Below, one piece after another: positions 39,065-49,083 of a stretch of 64,000 nt of DNA (the first letter of the stretch is position 1; each line of letters starts with the position of its first letter). The notes under the pieces were generated by a model, which worked only from the letters and a program-made list of their open reading frames with translations, did not search any database and had not been told where the DNA came from. The stretch spans positions 62,001 to 126,000 of the forward strand of contig VLTN01000008.1 of NCBI GenBank assembly GCA_008330645.1, read 5' to 3'. The position numbers and the translations under genes are program-made. Source of the DNA: Cafeteria roenbergensis (lineage: Eukaryota > Sar > Bigyra > Bicosoecida > Cafeteriaceae).

Positions 39065-41830
39065 ATGCCGAGGCCGCGGGCGTGGTGCGCGCCGGCTGCG
39101 CCGGCCGTGGCTGCGGTGGTTGCGTTGGTGGGCGCCGCGGCGCTCACGGGGCTGTTCCAGCCCCGAGGCGCGGCCCAGCGGCCCTCGGTCCGTGCGCAGA
39201 CCACGCGCGATGTCGCGCTTGTTGGCAGCGGCGCAGCGGGCGGCGCTGGGAACGGACACGGGCGGTCGCTGCAGCTGGTGGTGTCCACCAACGCCTCTGA
39301 CCCGCAGACGCCCACCCCTGTCGTGGAGTGGCCGCGCGAGTGGATGCCCGTCCGCGTGACCATCACAGCGGGGGCTTCTGACGGCATGACCGACGAAACG
39401 ACGGCGCCCCGCGTGGTGTACACGTGGCGGCACCCGCAGTTCGCGGTGACGTGCGCTGCGTTGCAGAACGAGGAAATCGCGCTCGGCGCCAAGGCCACGC
39501 TGCCGCTCTTCTTCGAGAGCCAAACGGTGCGGGCGGTGAGCTGCGCCCGCGGCGAGCGAGCGAGCAATGAGACGGTGGTCCGCGTGCAGGTGACTCGGTA
39601 CCCGGGCATGTTCGTGGCGGCTTGCACGATCATCCTCCTCATCCTCAGCGCGGCGCTGGTGGGAAGCATCTTCACCTGCCTGTGCCTTCCCGACGGCATG
39701 GCCTTCTCCATTCCCGGCTTCTTGGCGGCGACCTTCCCGACCTTCACCGTGGCCTTCACCGGCACCGCGCTCTTCGACTTCCTGACGCTGGGCGGCACCG
39801 AGCCGGCCTTTGTCATCGTGGGCGTTCTGGCGTTCTTCGTGCTCATCAACGCGGCAACCTCGGCCGTCTTCTTCCGCAGGGACCTGCCCTACCAGCGCAG
39901 CACCGACTACCGGTTCCGGCGCTGGACGGACAAGCACCAGTTCGAGCACAGCCTGCTCGGCTGCTGCGCCACCGTGTGCGGGGTGGGCTGCGTCAAGCTC
40001 ATCTACAGCCGCTTCATGCGCCTCTGGCCCTTCTCGCCGGACTTCAAGCGGCCCCCCGGCTTCGCGCCCTCCGACGTCGGCGCGGGAGGCGTTCAGGGGG
40101 AGGTGGCGGCCGCGGCGGGCGGCGGCGCGGCGGGCCGCGAGGGCGCCACAGCCGGCGGCGCGGAGCTTGACGCGAGCGCCAACCCCACCCAGTCGAACCA
40201 CCTCGAGTCGGCGATTCCGCCGCACGCCGACTGGCGCCTCGACCTCTTCCAGGCACTGACCCTCCCGTTCCTGCACATTCCGCTGCTGGTGCTGGGGCTG
40301 GTGCTGGAGCTCAGGGTGGGGGGGCTGGACTGGGTGCTGCCCCAGTGCGTCATCGGCCTCATCGCCTTCCACGCGGCCGGCCTGCTCGTCTTCCTCTTCA
40401 TCCTCTATAGGGTCTGCACGGTGCCCTCCAGGGAGCGCCTCGCGCAGCGGCGGCGGTTTCACGCGGTGCAGGAGGGCCGGTCCACGCTGGGGTCGAGCAT
40501 GCGCGACAGCGGGGACTCGGACCGCGACTCTGAGCACTCGAGGCTGTCCCGCGACTTGCGGAGCCAGCGGGGCAAGCGCGGGAAGCGGGGGGCGACGGAG
40601 CGGGACCTGGACCGCGTGAACCCGGACGAGCTGGAGGACTACCGGCGCCGGGCGCCGGGGCAGCCGCGGCTGCTGTTCGTGCAGGCGGACAAGGACGCGC
40701 GGAAGGAGCTTGCGAAGCGCGGGACGAGGGACATCGATGCCACGCTGCCGGGGGAGAAGTCCCCCCGGATGGGCATGGGGGGGCGGAACGCGGTGCTGAC
40801 GGAGCGCAAAATGAAGCAGGAGGAGCGGAAGCGCAGGGAGGAGGAGCGGCGCCAGCGGCGCCTGCGCGGGCTGCCCAGCCTCGACGGGGCCAGCGTGACG
40901 GAGTCGCCGCGGGAGGAGGACGAGGAGGAGCGGGCGATGCGGCTGCAGAGAGAGCGGGCGGCCGCTGCCCGCGCCAAGGCCGAACGGGCCAAGCAGAGGT
41001 GGATACGCGCGACTGGCGTGAAGGGCTACGGCGAGCCGGAGCCGCAGCAGGCGGAGGCTGCCGAGGCGTTCAATATGCGCCTCCAGACAAAGATTGACGA
41101 GGCGAACAAGGCCAAGGCCGGCGGGCGGCGCGGCGGCGGCGTGATGGAGGCCATGGCGCGCGCGGCGGGGCGGCCGGCGCCGGTGGCCGTGGCCGAGCCG
41201 GACGTGGTCGACGACTCTCTCGAAGTGGAGGTTGTGCGGGGGGAGGAGGTCCAGCTGCCTGGGGGCGGCCTGCTGCGGGGCGCGCCCAAGCGGCGGGTCG
41301 TCGCGCAGCCCGCCGTGGAGGTGGGGAAGGGCGCCAAGAGGCGGACGATCCGCGTGGCGCCCGACTCGCCGCGCGCGCTGGAGGCGGCCGCTCGGCAGCA
41401 GGTGGACTTCGACGACGCGGTCAAGTCCAACCCGTTCCACCCGCTGCACAACGCCCCCTCAGCCGCAGGAGGGCCCGAGGGGGCGTCCAAGGTCCGCGAG
41501 GCGCTGCGGGTGGGCCGGAAGGAGGGCGAGGCGCTGGCCATCCCCGCGGCTGGCGCGGGCAGGAGGCGATCGGTCGTGATTCCCGTTGCGGGCAAGCTTC
41601 GAACGGACGGGCAGGCCGCGACGGCCGTCCTTGCGTCCTCGGGTGCCGTGTCAAAAGCGGCAGCAGCTGCCGGGCCGCGCCAAGGGTCCAACACGGGCGA
41701 GGCAATCGGCCGCAGCGTGGCGGCGCAGACGCTGGCGCTGCGGCAGCTGGCGGACAAGGGGCGGGACGACCTCGTGCCCAACGCCCGGCGCAGGATGAGC
41801 GACGAGGACAGCTTTGACGACGACTTGTGA
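39065..41830 (+). CDS. Multi-pass membrane protein with long charged tail
   Basis: 921 aa. The N-terminus has a signal-anchor (APAVAAVVALVGAAALTGLF). A ~150-residue extracytoplasmic domain with N-x-S/T sites follows, then five hydrophobic helices between about 180 and 460: TIILLILSAALVGSIFTCL, FLAATFPTFTVAFTGTALF, FVIVGVLAFFVLINAATSA, LTLPFLHIPLLVLGLVLEL and VIGLIAFHAAGLLVFLFILY. The remaining half is Arg/Glu-rich, with a helical stretch (KMKQEERKRREEERRQRR) and Ala/Gly-rich basic linkers, and ends in DEDSFDDDL. No family is recognised. The layout fits a receptor-like or scaffold membrane protein with a large cytosolic tail. The very long minus-strand frame over the same DNA has no domain logic and is a composition artefact. 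Confidence 0.65.
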   Translation: MPRPRAWCAPAAPAVAAVVALVGAAALTGLFQPRGAAQRPSVRAQTTRDVALVGSGAAGGAGNGHGRSLQLVVSTNASDPQTPTPVVEWPREWMPVRVTITAGASDGMTDETTAPRVVYTWRHPQFAVTCAALQNEEIALGAKATLPLFFESQTVRAVSCARGERASNETVVRVQVTRYPGMFVAACTIILLILSAALVGSIFTCLCLPDGMAFSIPGFLAATFPTFTVAFTGTALFDFLTLGGTEPAFVIVGVLAFFVLINAATSAVFFRRDLPYQRSTDYRFRRWTDKHQFEHSLLGCCATVCGVGCVKLIYSRFMRLWPFSPDFKRPPGFAPSDVGAGGVQGEVAAAAGGGAAGREGATAGGAELDASANPTQSNHLESAIPPHADWRLDLFQALTLPFLHIPLLVLGLVLELRVGGLDWVLPQCVIGLIAFHAAGLLVFLFILYRVCTVPSRERLAQRRRFHAVQEGRSTLGSSMRDSGDSDRDSEHSRLSRDLRSQRGKRGKRGATERDLDRVNPDELEDYRRRAPGQPRLLFVQADKDARKELAKRGTRDIDATLPGEKSPRMGMGGRNAVLTERKMKQEERKRREEERRQRRLRGLPSLDGASVTESPREEDEEERAMRLQRERAAAARAKAERAKQRWIRATGVKGYGEPEPQQAEAAEAFNMRLQTKIDEANKAKAGGRRGGGVMEAMARAAGRPAPVAVAEPDVVDDSLEVEVVRGEEVQLPGGGLLRGAPKRRVVAQPAVEVGKGAKRRTIRVAPDSPRALEAAARQQVDFDDAVKSNPFHPLHNAPSAAGGPEGASKVREALRVGRKEGEALAIPAAGAGRRRSVVIPVAGKLRTDGQAATAVLASSGAVSKAAAAAGPRQGSNTGEAIGRSVAAQTLALRQLADKGRDDLVPNARRRMSDEDSFDDDL

Positions 41831-42238
41831 GCGGGCATGCGCCGCCGCGCCCTGCTCAGCGACCCCACAGATGCGTGCGTGCGTGCGCCTGCGTGCGGTT
41901 CGAATTGTGAGCCTTGCGTGGCTTCGGCGCCTGCCCTCCGGGGACTGCTCCGGCCGCCAGCCCTGCCGGCCTGCAGCGCGAGGCTAGCGCGGGTGATCTA
42001 GTGCCATGGCGCGCTGTTCGGGGCCTCTGCGGGCGGCGCGGGGCCGGGCGGGGCCGACTTGCGCGCCCAGTGGCGTGCGAGGGCCTCACAGCGACTTCCG
42101 GCCTGCGTCTGGCAACGCCGCGGCTTTTGCCCCGAACGAGCCTCACTCTCCCACCACCACTCAACAGGCGCGTGCAGGTCCCGCGAGTTTCGCTTGGGGA
42201 CTGGCACTCCCTACCCCCCCCCCTCGCGAAGCCCGTGC
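41831..42238. other. Intergenic region, possible 5' exon of next gene
   Basis: 408 bp. A small exon at 41871-41906 (ATG, GTGAGC donor) could splice in frame to a CGCAG acceptor at 42327-42331 of the next gene. This is only a candidate. Otherwise nothing is recognised. Confidence 0.3.
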
Positions 42239-45200
42239 ATGCCAGCTGGAGGCAAGGCGAGTTCCCAAACTGTGCCGATGCTGGGCGGCAGGTCGAGCAG
42301 CATTGCACAACGCCGCAAGGCAGGCGCGCAGTCCGCTGGGCGGTGCTGTGGGCTGATCCCCTGCCCATACGCATGCCTTGGCGTCTGGTTGGCGCCGGAC
42401 GGGCGGCGCCACCGCACCTGGTGCGGGCGGCTCATGGCATTGGTCCAGTGCCCGTGCGCGTGGGCGGACATGAACTCGGACGCTATGCACAGCCCCTGCT
42501 TGTCGGCCGTCCTCCTCGCGCGCGTCTTGGCCAACATCCTCTTCTGGCTGTACTTTGAGCCATCTGGTCTCGTGACCTGCCTTGCCACACCGCCGCTGGA
42601 CGACGACGCCGGCCCCGTTGCGGGGGACATGCACCTCTTTATTGACAGCAATGGCGCTCCCACAGCAGTGGCGTACCTCACGCTCAACATCGCCGCACTC
42701 GCTGGCAACTCCGCGTGGAATGGGCGCGTGTGGACCCTGGTCGGCGCCACTGCCGCGTTTTTGCAAGCCGGCCTGTTTGCGTCCAATGACCTGGCCCACT
42801 GCTTCGCTGACCTGGAGGGCCTCGGCATCTTGGGCGCGGCTGTGGCCGGGGTGTTCCTGCTGTACGACGTGGTCTCGGTGCTCCTGTACGTGTGGGTGCT
42901 GCTGGCCTGGGTGTTTGGCTGCGGCGACTTCCCGCGAACGCCCTGCTGTCGTCTCGAGGCCACGCGCCCTCAGCCCATGTACGACGGCGGCGGCTGCTGC
43001 CGCTCCGACGGGTGCATCCTTGACTGCGGCCGCGGCCGCGTGCCCCTTCCGGCCTATTCTTCCGTCGTTGGGCGCACCTCCGGCATCGTCGAGGACGACG
43101 ACCCGGTCGCGGTCAGGCTGCGGAAAATTGTCGCTGGGACGCAGTCCCCCGTGGAGGTCGAGCTTCCCAGCAGAGCCGCGCCGTCAACCTTGCGCAGCCG
43201 CGCCGCGGCGGCGCCGCCTGCTGCCGCGGCCACGGACGAGCGTGAGGTCACTGTGCCCGCCACCGGCGCGCCCCTCGGCTGCGGGGCAGCGCATGGCCGT
43301 CCGGCCCCGGCGAGCGCACCCCCCTCCGTCTCCTCCTCCCCGCTGCCCGCCGCTGCCCGGGCAACCTTGGCGTCCCGGGCAGAGCAGCGCCCCTTGGTGG
43401 ACGAGAGCGGGCTGCCGCGGCAGGGCGGGGCCCCGGCCCCGCGCCGGTACGGCACCCCGGGCCCCGGCCCCGGCTTCGCTCCGGGGCCGCCGGGGCCGAC
43501 GTCGGCGCCGCGGGGCGAGGCGGAGGGGCGTGTGGCGGACGGCGGCGCTGCTTGCGACGACGGCGGCGAGATGGGGCAGCAAGAGGACGACATCGATGCC
43601 GATGCCGATGCCGATGCCGATGCCGAGGCCGACCCTGTGGTCTGGCACACGCCTGCGGTGGTGGGGGCGTGGCGGCTGGTGCAGCTTCCCTCGCGCCTGT
43701 GGCTGGGGGTGTTCGCGAGTCTGACGGTCACTCTGAGCCTCGTGGGGGTGATGGGGTACGTGGCGTGGCTGCTCACGCAGCTGGTGGAGTTGTGGACGGA
43801 GCAGATGCAGCAGATGCAGCAGCAGGCCGCGGACGTCGACGATGACGCCTCCATGGCGCAGTTGGAGCTGATGTTCCTCCTGCTGGCCCTGCTCGTCGTC
43901 CTGCTCACCGCGGTCTGGCAGGCGCTGGTGGCAGCGGCGGCGGTCATGGCCGTCGCGGCAACCGGCTCTGCCGTGTGGCACCTGGTGCGGTTTCGCGCGC
44001 AGGCGGACTCCTTGGCACGCAGCGGCCACTGCGACACGTCGCCGCTCTCCAAGATGCGGGCGGCGGGAATCAGCCCGACGAGGGGCAAGGCCGCGGACAG
44101 GAGCGCCTCGGCAGCCGCTGGGGACGCTGCTGGCACGTGCGCGGCGCAGGTGCTGAGCCGCGTGGCGGTGTTTCTGGAGCCGGACGCGCTCGTGCCGGCG
44201 GCACTCTGGCGACCGCTCTGGCGCCGGATGCGGCCCCCACCCCAGAACGCGAGCCCCGAGGACGAGGCCGAGACTGCAGAGCTGGAGGAGGCGGCCGCGG
44301 TGGAGCAGGCCGCCGTCGAGGCGATGGAGGAGGCCGTGGAGGGCGGAAGCGCCGCTGCCAGCGATGGAAGGCCGCCGGCGGGGCCCGCCGCGTGCGCCAG
44401 CACCGCTCACTCCGGCGTCGTGGGGTCTGCCGGACCCGCTGCTGGCGGTATCCGGGCGGCGCGCGTGTCGGCGGCCTTGGCGCTGAAGCGCCCCCAAGCC
44501 GGGGCGGCACCGTCGCCGCAGGGGGGGTCCAAGGCGGGAGCCGCTGCGGCCGCCTCCGCCCTCGCCAAGCAGGCCGCCGAGGCTGCCCGGAGGACGGTCG
44601 CGCTCACGCGCCTGGCGCTGCGGAGGAAGCACCGGTGGTCCGCGCGCCCGCTCGGGTTCATCCACGATCTCCCGCTCGGCAAGTTCCCTGCGGAGCGCGC
44701 CACAGGCTTCGTCGGCGCCTACACGGCCAACGTGCTGGTGTCGGCGGTGCTGCTGGGGCTTGCCATGTTTGTTTTCGTGTTCCTTGTGGCGTTTGAGTTT
44801 ACGCGCGGCTGGATCACCAGTCTCATCGTTGTCCAGCTGATCACGCTGGGAGTGCGCACAGCGCAGCGAATCCTTTTCCGGTGGTTCATCGTGGGCCGTG
44901 ACGGACCCTCCCGCCTTCGCTGCTTCGCCTGCTGCGACACCACGCTGTCCCTGACCTTCAGCGCGGTGTCGGGGCTCTTCACCGGCCTGTCGCGCGTGCT
45001 CATGATCGCCCTCGTCAACCTCGTCTTCTCCTTGCGGGTCGACGCGCCTCTCATCCCCAGCATGTTCGCCACCCTGGATGCTGGCTTCGTGTCCTGGGCA
45101 GCCATGCTGCGAACTCGCGCCGAGGCGGAGGCGTACGGGACCGACAAGGACGAAACGCTCGCCAGGTGGTGCTGCATCCCCAGGCCACTCGAAGTGGACG

Positions 45201-45352
45201 TCGACGAGCCCTGGCAGGCGTGCCCGTTCATGAGCCGACTGGGTTGCGGAACCGGCGGGGCAGTGCGGTCGCCAGCGGAGACCGCGACAAGCTTCAAGGA
45301 GTCGCGCACCGGCTCCTCGGGCACAGGGCCGCGGACCCGAATCAGTGTGTGA
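42239..45352 (+). CDS. Large multi-pass membrane protein, STRA6-like C-terminal region
   Basis: 1037 aa from the first in-frame ATG (42239); 42434 or a spliced upstream exon are alternatives. Several N-terminal hydrophobic helices (LVGATAAFLQAGLFA, GILGAAVAGVFLLYDV) precede a Ser/Pro/Gly-rich loop with a DADADADAEAD run. Central helices are at about 43660-43760 and 43870-43990, and an acidic Ala-rich loop follows. The last ~230 residues carry helices FVGAYTANVLVSAVLLGLAM, ITSLIVVQLITLG and LFTGLSRVLMIALVNLVFSL, then RVDAPLIPSMFATLDAGFVS. The order helix-RVDxxLIP-xxxxLDxGFxS is reminiscent of the retinol-uptake receptor STRA6 (SRLDRSLLP...LDPGY). This is suggestive only. The body is certainly a membrane protein. 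Confidence 0.6.
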   Translation: MPAGGKASSQTVPMLGGRSSSIAQRRKAGAQSAGRCCGLIPCPYACLGVWLAPDGRRHRTWCGRLMALVQCPCAWADMNSDAMHSPCLSAVLLARVLANILFWLYFEPSGLVTCLATPPLDDDAGPVAGDMHLFIDSNGAPTAVAYLTLNIAALAGNSAWNGRVWTLVGATAAFLQAGLFASNDLAHCFADLEGLGILGAAVAGVFLLYDVVSVLLYVWVLLAWVFGCGDFPRTPCCRLEATRPQPMYDGGGCCRSDGCILDCGRGRVPLPAYSSVVGRTSGIVEDDDPVAVRLRKIVAGTQSPVEVELPSRAAPSTLRSRAAAAPPAAAATDEREVTVPATGAPLGCGAAHGRPAPASAPPSVSSSPLPAAARATLASRAEQRPLVDESGLPRQGGAPAPRRYGTPGPGPGFAPGPPGPTSAPRGEAEGRVADGGAACDDGGEMGQQEDDIDADADADADAEADPVVWHTPAVVGAWRLVQLPSRLWLGVFASLTVTLSLVGVMGYVAWLLTQLVELWTEQMQQMQQQAADVDDDASMAQLELMFLLLALLVVLLTAVWQALVAAAAVMAVAATGSAVWHLVRFRAQADSLARSGHCDTSPLSKMRAAGISPTRGKAADRSASAAAGDAAGTCAAQVLSRVAVFLEPDALVPAALWRPLWRRMRPPPQNASPEDEAETAELEEAAAVEQAAVEAMEEAVEGGSAAASDGRPPAGPAACASTAHSGVVGSAGPAAGGIRAARVSAALALKRPQAGAAPSPQGGSKAGAAAAASALAKQAAEAARRTVALTRLALRRKHRWSARPLGFIHDLPLGKFPAERATGFVGAYTANVLVSAVLLGLAMFVFVFLVAFEFTRGWITSLIVVQLITLGVRTAQRILFRWFIVGRDGPSRLRCFACCDTTLSLTFSAVSGLFTGLSRVLMIALVNLVFSLRVDAPLIPSMFATLDAGFVSWAAMLRTRAEAEAYGTDKDETLARWCCIPRPLEVDVDEPWQACPFMSRLGCGTGGAVRSPAETATSFKESRTGSSGTGPRTRISV
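43594..43632. repeat. GATGCC hexamer repeat
   Basis: About six GATGCC units, coding the Asp-Ala run in the STRA6-like gene. Confidence 0.85.
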
Positions 45353-46418
45353 CGCAGGCGCGGAATAGAACGCAATCAATCTGAGCGGCAGCTTCACGCG
45401 CACTGCTGCACTTGCTCCCGCCACAGCCACTGGCGGGGAAAGCGACTTGAAGGTACAGCTTGCGGCTGGGCAAGGCGGTTTCGGGTGTGCGAAAAAAGGT
45501 AATCCTTCCACCCTCGCTGACAAACTCACGCCCCAGTCTCCCAAGTCCGCGGGAGTCGCTCGGCACACCCTGCGAGCGGTTCATGTTCACCCTTCCTCGT
45601 GGAGCAGCTCCCGGGGCCGCGGAGCTCGAGGCGGCCAGCGCAGCGGAGGTCAGGTGCGCCTCGCAACAGGCTGCCAAGTCGCAGAACCAGACGAGCAAAC
45701 GGTGCGATAAGGAACACGCCAGGGGTCAGCGCGGGCTCGCTGCTCAGCAGCGGCTGCCTCGAGCCAGGGCCCACTCAGGGGGGTGACGCCGACGGTCGCG
45801 CACTGTTTGCGGCCCGGCAAACAAAGAGCAGAGCCCCTGGACGGGCTTCGCAAACGGCCGACTCTGACTCTGCGTGCGCCTCTGGGCCGGCCGGGCGGCG
45901 CTACACTGCTGGCTGGCAGGGCTACGGCAAAGCCCAGGAGCTGAATCCAGGCTGTGTGTGAGCACGAAGGGCCTGGGGCTGTTCGAGAGGCAGGGGAGGG
46001 GCCGAGCGGTCGATGGCTGGCAAGTTCGGTGCGGCTCTCGCTCGCAAGGGCTTCCCCCCGAGCTGCGACCCGGGCTCTCCAGCTTGTTGATCCTCAGCTC
46101 AAAGCCCATGGATCGGCGTCGTGCAGCAGGTCGCGGGGCTAAGCGGGGGAATAAACCCGGTGCCGTCGCTGCCGTGGCGTGGCAACGTGGTTCGCCCATT
46201 GAATCCTCTGGCTGTTCCGATACGCGGCCTCGCTCTGGGCTCCGCGACCTTGCGGGCGTGCCCCACGGCAGCGGTATGCTCCTTGTGCGCTTGTCCTCCC
46301 GAGCGTGCTCCCTTCCCGGCCTCTGGTCTGCCGCCGGGGTTTCGATCCCGCTCCTTTCCCTGGCTGGCTCCGACTGCGCCTTGCCCTGCTCGCAGCGTGG
46401 CCTGGAGCGGCGGCCAGC
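45353..46418. other. Gene-free interval
   Basis: About 1.07 kb with mixed composition. I find no convincing frame, splice-compatible exon or RNA gene. It probably holds the 3' UTR of the previous gene and the promoter of the kinase gene. Confidence 0.4.
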
Positions 46419-48711
46419 ATGTCGAACCTCACCCCGCAGCTCGCCAAGCTGAGCGCGTTCATTGCCGATGCGAGGGGCAACATCGCGTCCATCCTCAAGT
46501 CCGCCCCGGCCGGCGCCAGCGACGCGTCTTCCTCCGCCCCGTCGGAGCCGCCGACCAGCGCCGCAGACGCCGTGGCGGTGCTTGTGGACCTGCTGTCCTC
46601 CCCCGCGCTCAAGGGCGCGGGCCATGACATCGAGGGCGCCCTCTCAGACAGAGCGCTCGCCGTCATCGGCGGGCTGCCAGGCTTCGCCGGCGCGGTGGCC
46701 AACGTGAAGGACAACCTCATGGCCCCGCGGCCGCCGGCCGGGGCTGCTGGCGAGGAGCAGGCCGGCGCCTCTGCTGCGGCGGGAAGCCCCGTCGCGGCGT
46801 CGCCCCCCCCTCCTCCTCCTGCGTCAGAACCGGCACAGGCGCTTGCAGCAACAGCTGCCGCAGCGGCGGCGACAGCGGCCTCAAGCGCCGAGGACTCGGC
46901 CTCCCCCTACGACGACGACGACCTCCACTCCCGACACGCCGCCTCGCCCTTCCGCGGCCAGCTGGAGCAGCTGGCCGACGACGAGGAGGACTCGGGCCAT
47001 CCCGCCGCCGACGACGCCGAGGACATCCCCGTGCGCTTCGAGGAGATGCCGGGCGAGGAGTTCGAGGCGATCGAGGCGGAGCACGCGGCCGATCGCCGCA
47101 TGCAGGTGAAGACGCGCGCGTGGCGCATGCAACACTGGCAGGAGGCTCGGGCAGCCGCCGCCGAGGCAGGCGCACCCGCGCCCCCTCTGCCAGAGGACCT
47201 GACTCTGCCGCCAGACTGGGATCCCTCCATTCTCGAGGCGGAGGCCGCTGCCAGGGAGGCCGCGTCGTGGATGCTTGGCAAGGAGGACGCGGCGGCGGCG
47301 GCGGCCGGCTCCTCCGCCTTCGTGCCGCCCCGGTCACCCTGGTCCGCCCCCTGGCCCGGCGTTCACGGCAAGGACGAGGACGGCCAGCCGGCCCGCTTCT
47401 CGTGCTTCAAGCTGCGCGTGGTGTACGAGGCCGGCCGCACCGGGTTCGCGGAGGACAAGGACTTCCGCCCCCGCGTGGGGCAGGTGATCGCTGGCCGCTT
47501 CCTCGTCACCAAGTGGCTCGGCCAGGCCGCCTTTTCCCAGGCCGTCGCCGCAACGGACATGTCCTCTGGGCTGAGCGTGTGCCTCAAGATCGTGAAGAAC
47601 AACAAGGAGTACCTGGACCAGAGCCTGGACGAGGTCAAGCTGCTCGAGTACGCCAACAGGAGGGCCGCCGACGTCCTCCGGCGCTTTCACCGCGCCGAGC
47701 CGGGCGCCGCGGACCGCCCCTCCGCGGAGGCTGCCGAGGCTGCGGGCCGCGTGCTGCGCCTCGTCGACTTCTTCTACTACAAGGAGCACCTCTTCATCGT
47801 GACGGAGCTTCTCAAGGACAACCTCTACGACTGGCAGAAGTTCGTCTACAGGCGCGGCCTCCGCCCCTTCTTCACCCTGCCGCGCGTGCAGGCCGTCGCC
47901 AAGCAGGTCCTCGCCGCGCTCAGCTTCGTCCACGGCATCGGCATCCTCCACTGCGACCTCAAGCCCGAGAACCTGCTCCTCTCATCGTACTCCCGCTGCC
48001 GCGTGAAGCTGATCGACTTCGGCTCCAGCTGCTTCGTGACCGACCACCTCACCTCCTACATCCAGTCGCGCTCCTACAGGGCCCCCGAGGTGATCCTGGG
48101 GCTCCCATACGGCCCCAAGCTGGACGTCTGGTCGCTCGGCTGCATCCTCTACGAAATGGCCACCGGCCGAGTGCTCTTCGTCAACGACTCGGTGCAGACC
48201 ATCCTCGCTCGCATGCAGTCAGTGCTGGGCCCCATCCCCGACCACATGATCGACGCGGGCAAGGAGTCCGCCCAGTTCTTCTCGCAGACGCGCTGCGTCT
48301 TCGAGGCCAGTGAGGACGGCGACGACATTGTATCGTGAGTCTCGCTGTGCAGCCTGGCCGCGCCACACCCCAGACTCGCCCCACCGCCTCTCTCGCTCGC
48401 TCTCAATGCAGCGCGCTCGCCCCCCGTTCGACCGCGCACCGCCACCCCCCCCTCCCCACGCTGCCGCCGTGCCCCGCCGCCGTTTCGCCTCCTTTCCCCC
48501 TCTGCCCGTTCGCAGGCTGCTTCATCCCGAGCCGAAGCCTCTTGAGGAGCTGCTCGAGGTGGACGACCCGGAGTTCGTCGACTTCCTCTCTGCCCTCCTC
48601 ACCATCGACCCCGTCAAGCGCCCCACGGCGGCGGAGGCTCTGGAGCACCCCTTCATGAAGCGTATCCGCGACTTCAAGCCCTACGAGCTCCCGGCCGACG
48701 CGCGGAGCTAA
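46419..48711 (+). CDS. DYRK-family dual-specificity protein kinase
   Basis: 703 aa from exons 46419-48334 and 48516-48711; the junction restores Ser. The N-terminal ~330 residues are Ala/Glu-rich and partly helical. The kinase domain starts at about 350: VIAGRFLVTKWLGQAAFSQA, VAIK-equivalent Lys390 in VCLKIVKN, catalytic loop HCDLKPENLLL with Asp513, metal-binding DFG with Asp533, and activation segment TSYIQSRSYRAPEVILGLPY with the autophosphorylated Tyr at 547. SRSYRAPEVILGLPYGPKLD and SLGCILYEMATG place it among DYRKs. The SYSRC and SSCF-TDHL features match the plant-type DYRKP branch (family knowledge). The C-lobe ends in exon 2 (LLTIDPVKRPTAAEALEHPF). Its glycine loop, GQAAFSQ, is atypical but normal for DYRKs. 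Confidence 0.93.
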
Positions 48712-49083
48712 GTTGCGATTGGGCACCCCCGTCGCCTGCGTATGCTGCCCTCCCTCCCTCCCTCCTTCCCTCCCACCCACCCACCCCCCGCGTGCCGCTG
48801 CCACATCCATGGTACGGCAGCGCGGGCACACCCGTGTCTTCGCGCAGCGCCCGCACCCGGCCCTGAGCGTACATGCGGCGCCCTGGCCCGGTACGGGGCG
48901 CTCGTTCCTTCGAGGGCGTGTGCAGGCGCAAGGCGGCTGCAAGGCCTTTGTGTGGCTAAAGACGAAACATCGATCTGCTGAGACGTGCCAGGCGCCCTCA
49001 CACAAGCATGAAGCGGCCCGGTCACAGAGACACATACTTTACACACCCGCACTGTTCCGCCGTCTCCGGCTCAATAGGTTCGG
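48712..49083. other. Convergent intergenic region
   Basis: 372 bp with a CCCT/CCCA-rich pyrimidine tract at about 48746-48790. It probably forms the 3' UTRs of the two facing genes. Confidence 0.4.

Noticed and set aside
38633-41449. 938-residue minus-strand open frame opposite the charged-tail membrane protein
   Set aside because: Arg/His/Leu-rich with no domain, and it mirrors a plus-strand frame with a signal anchor and membrane helices. GC-rich third positions leave the opposite frame open.
41890-41905. GGTTCGAA-like T-loop sequence as a tRNA gene
   Set aside because: No matching acceptor stem or anticodon arm around it. The same holds for similar strings near 10033 and 13639.
43184-45568. 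794-residue minus-strand frame opposite the STRA6-like protein
   Set aside because: Composition is an artefact (Arg/Gln/His-rich) and it overlaps coherent membrane helices on the plus strand.
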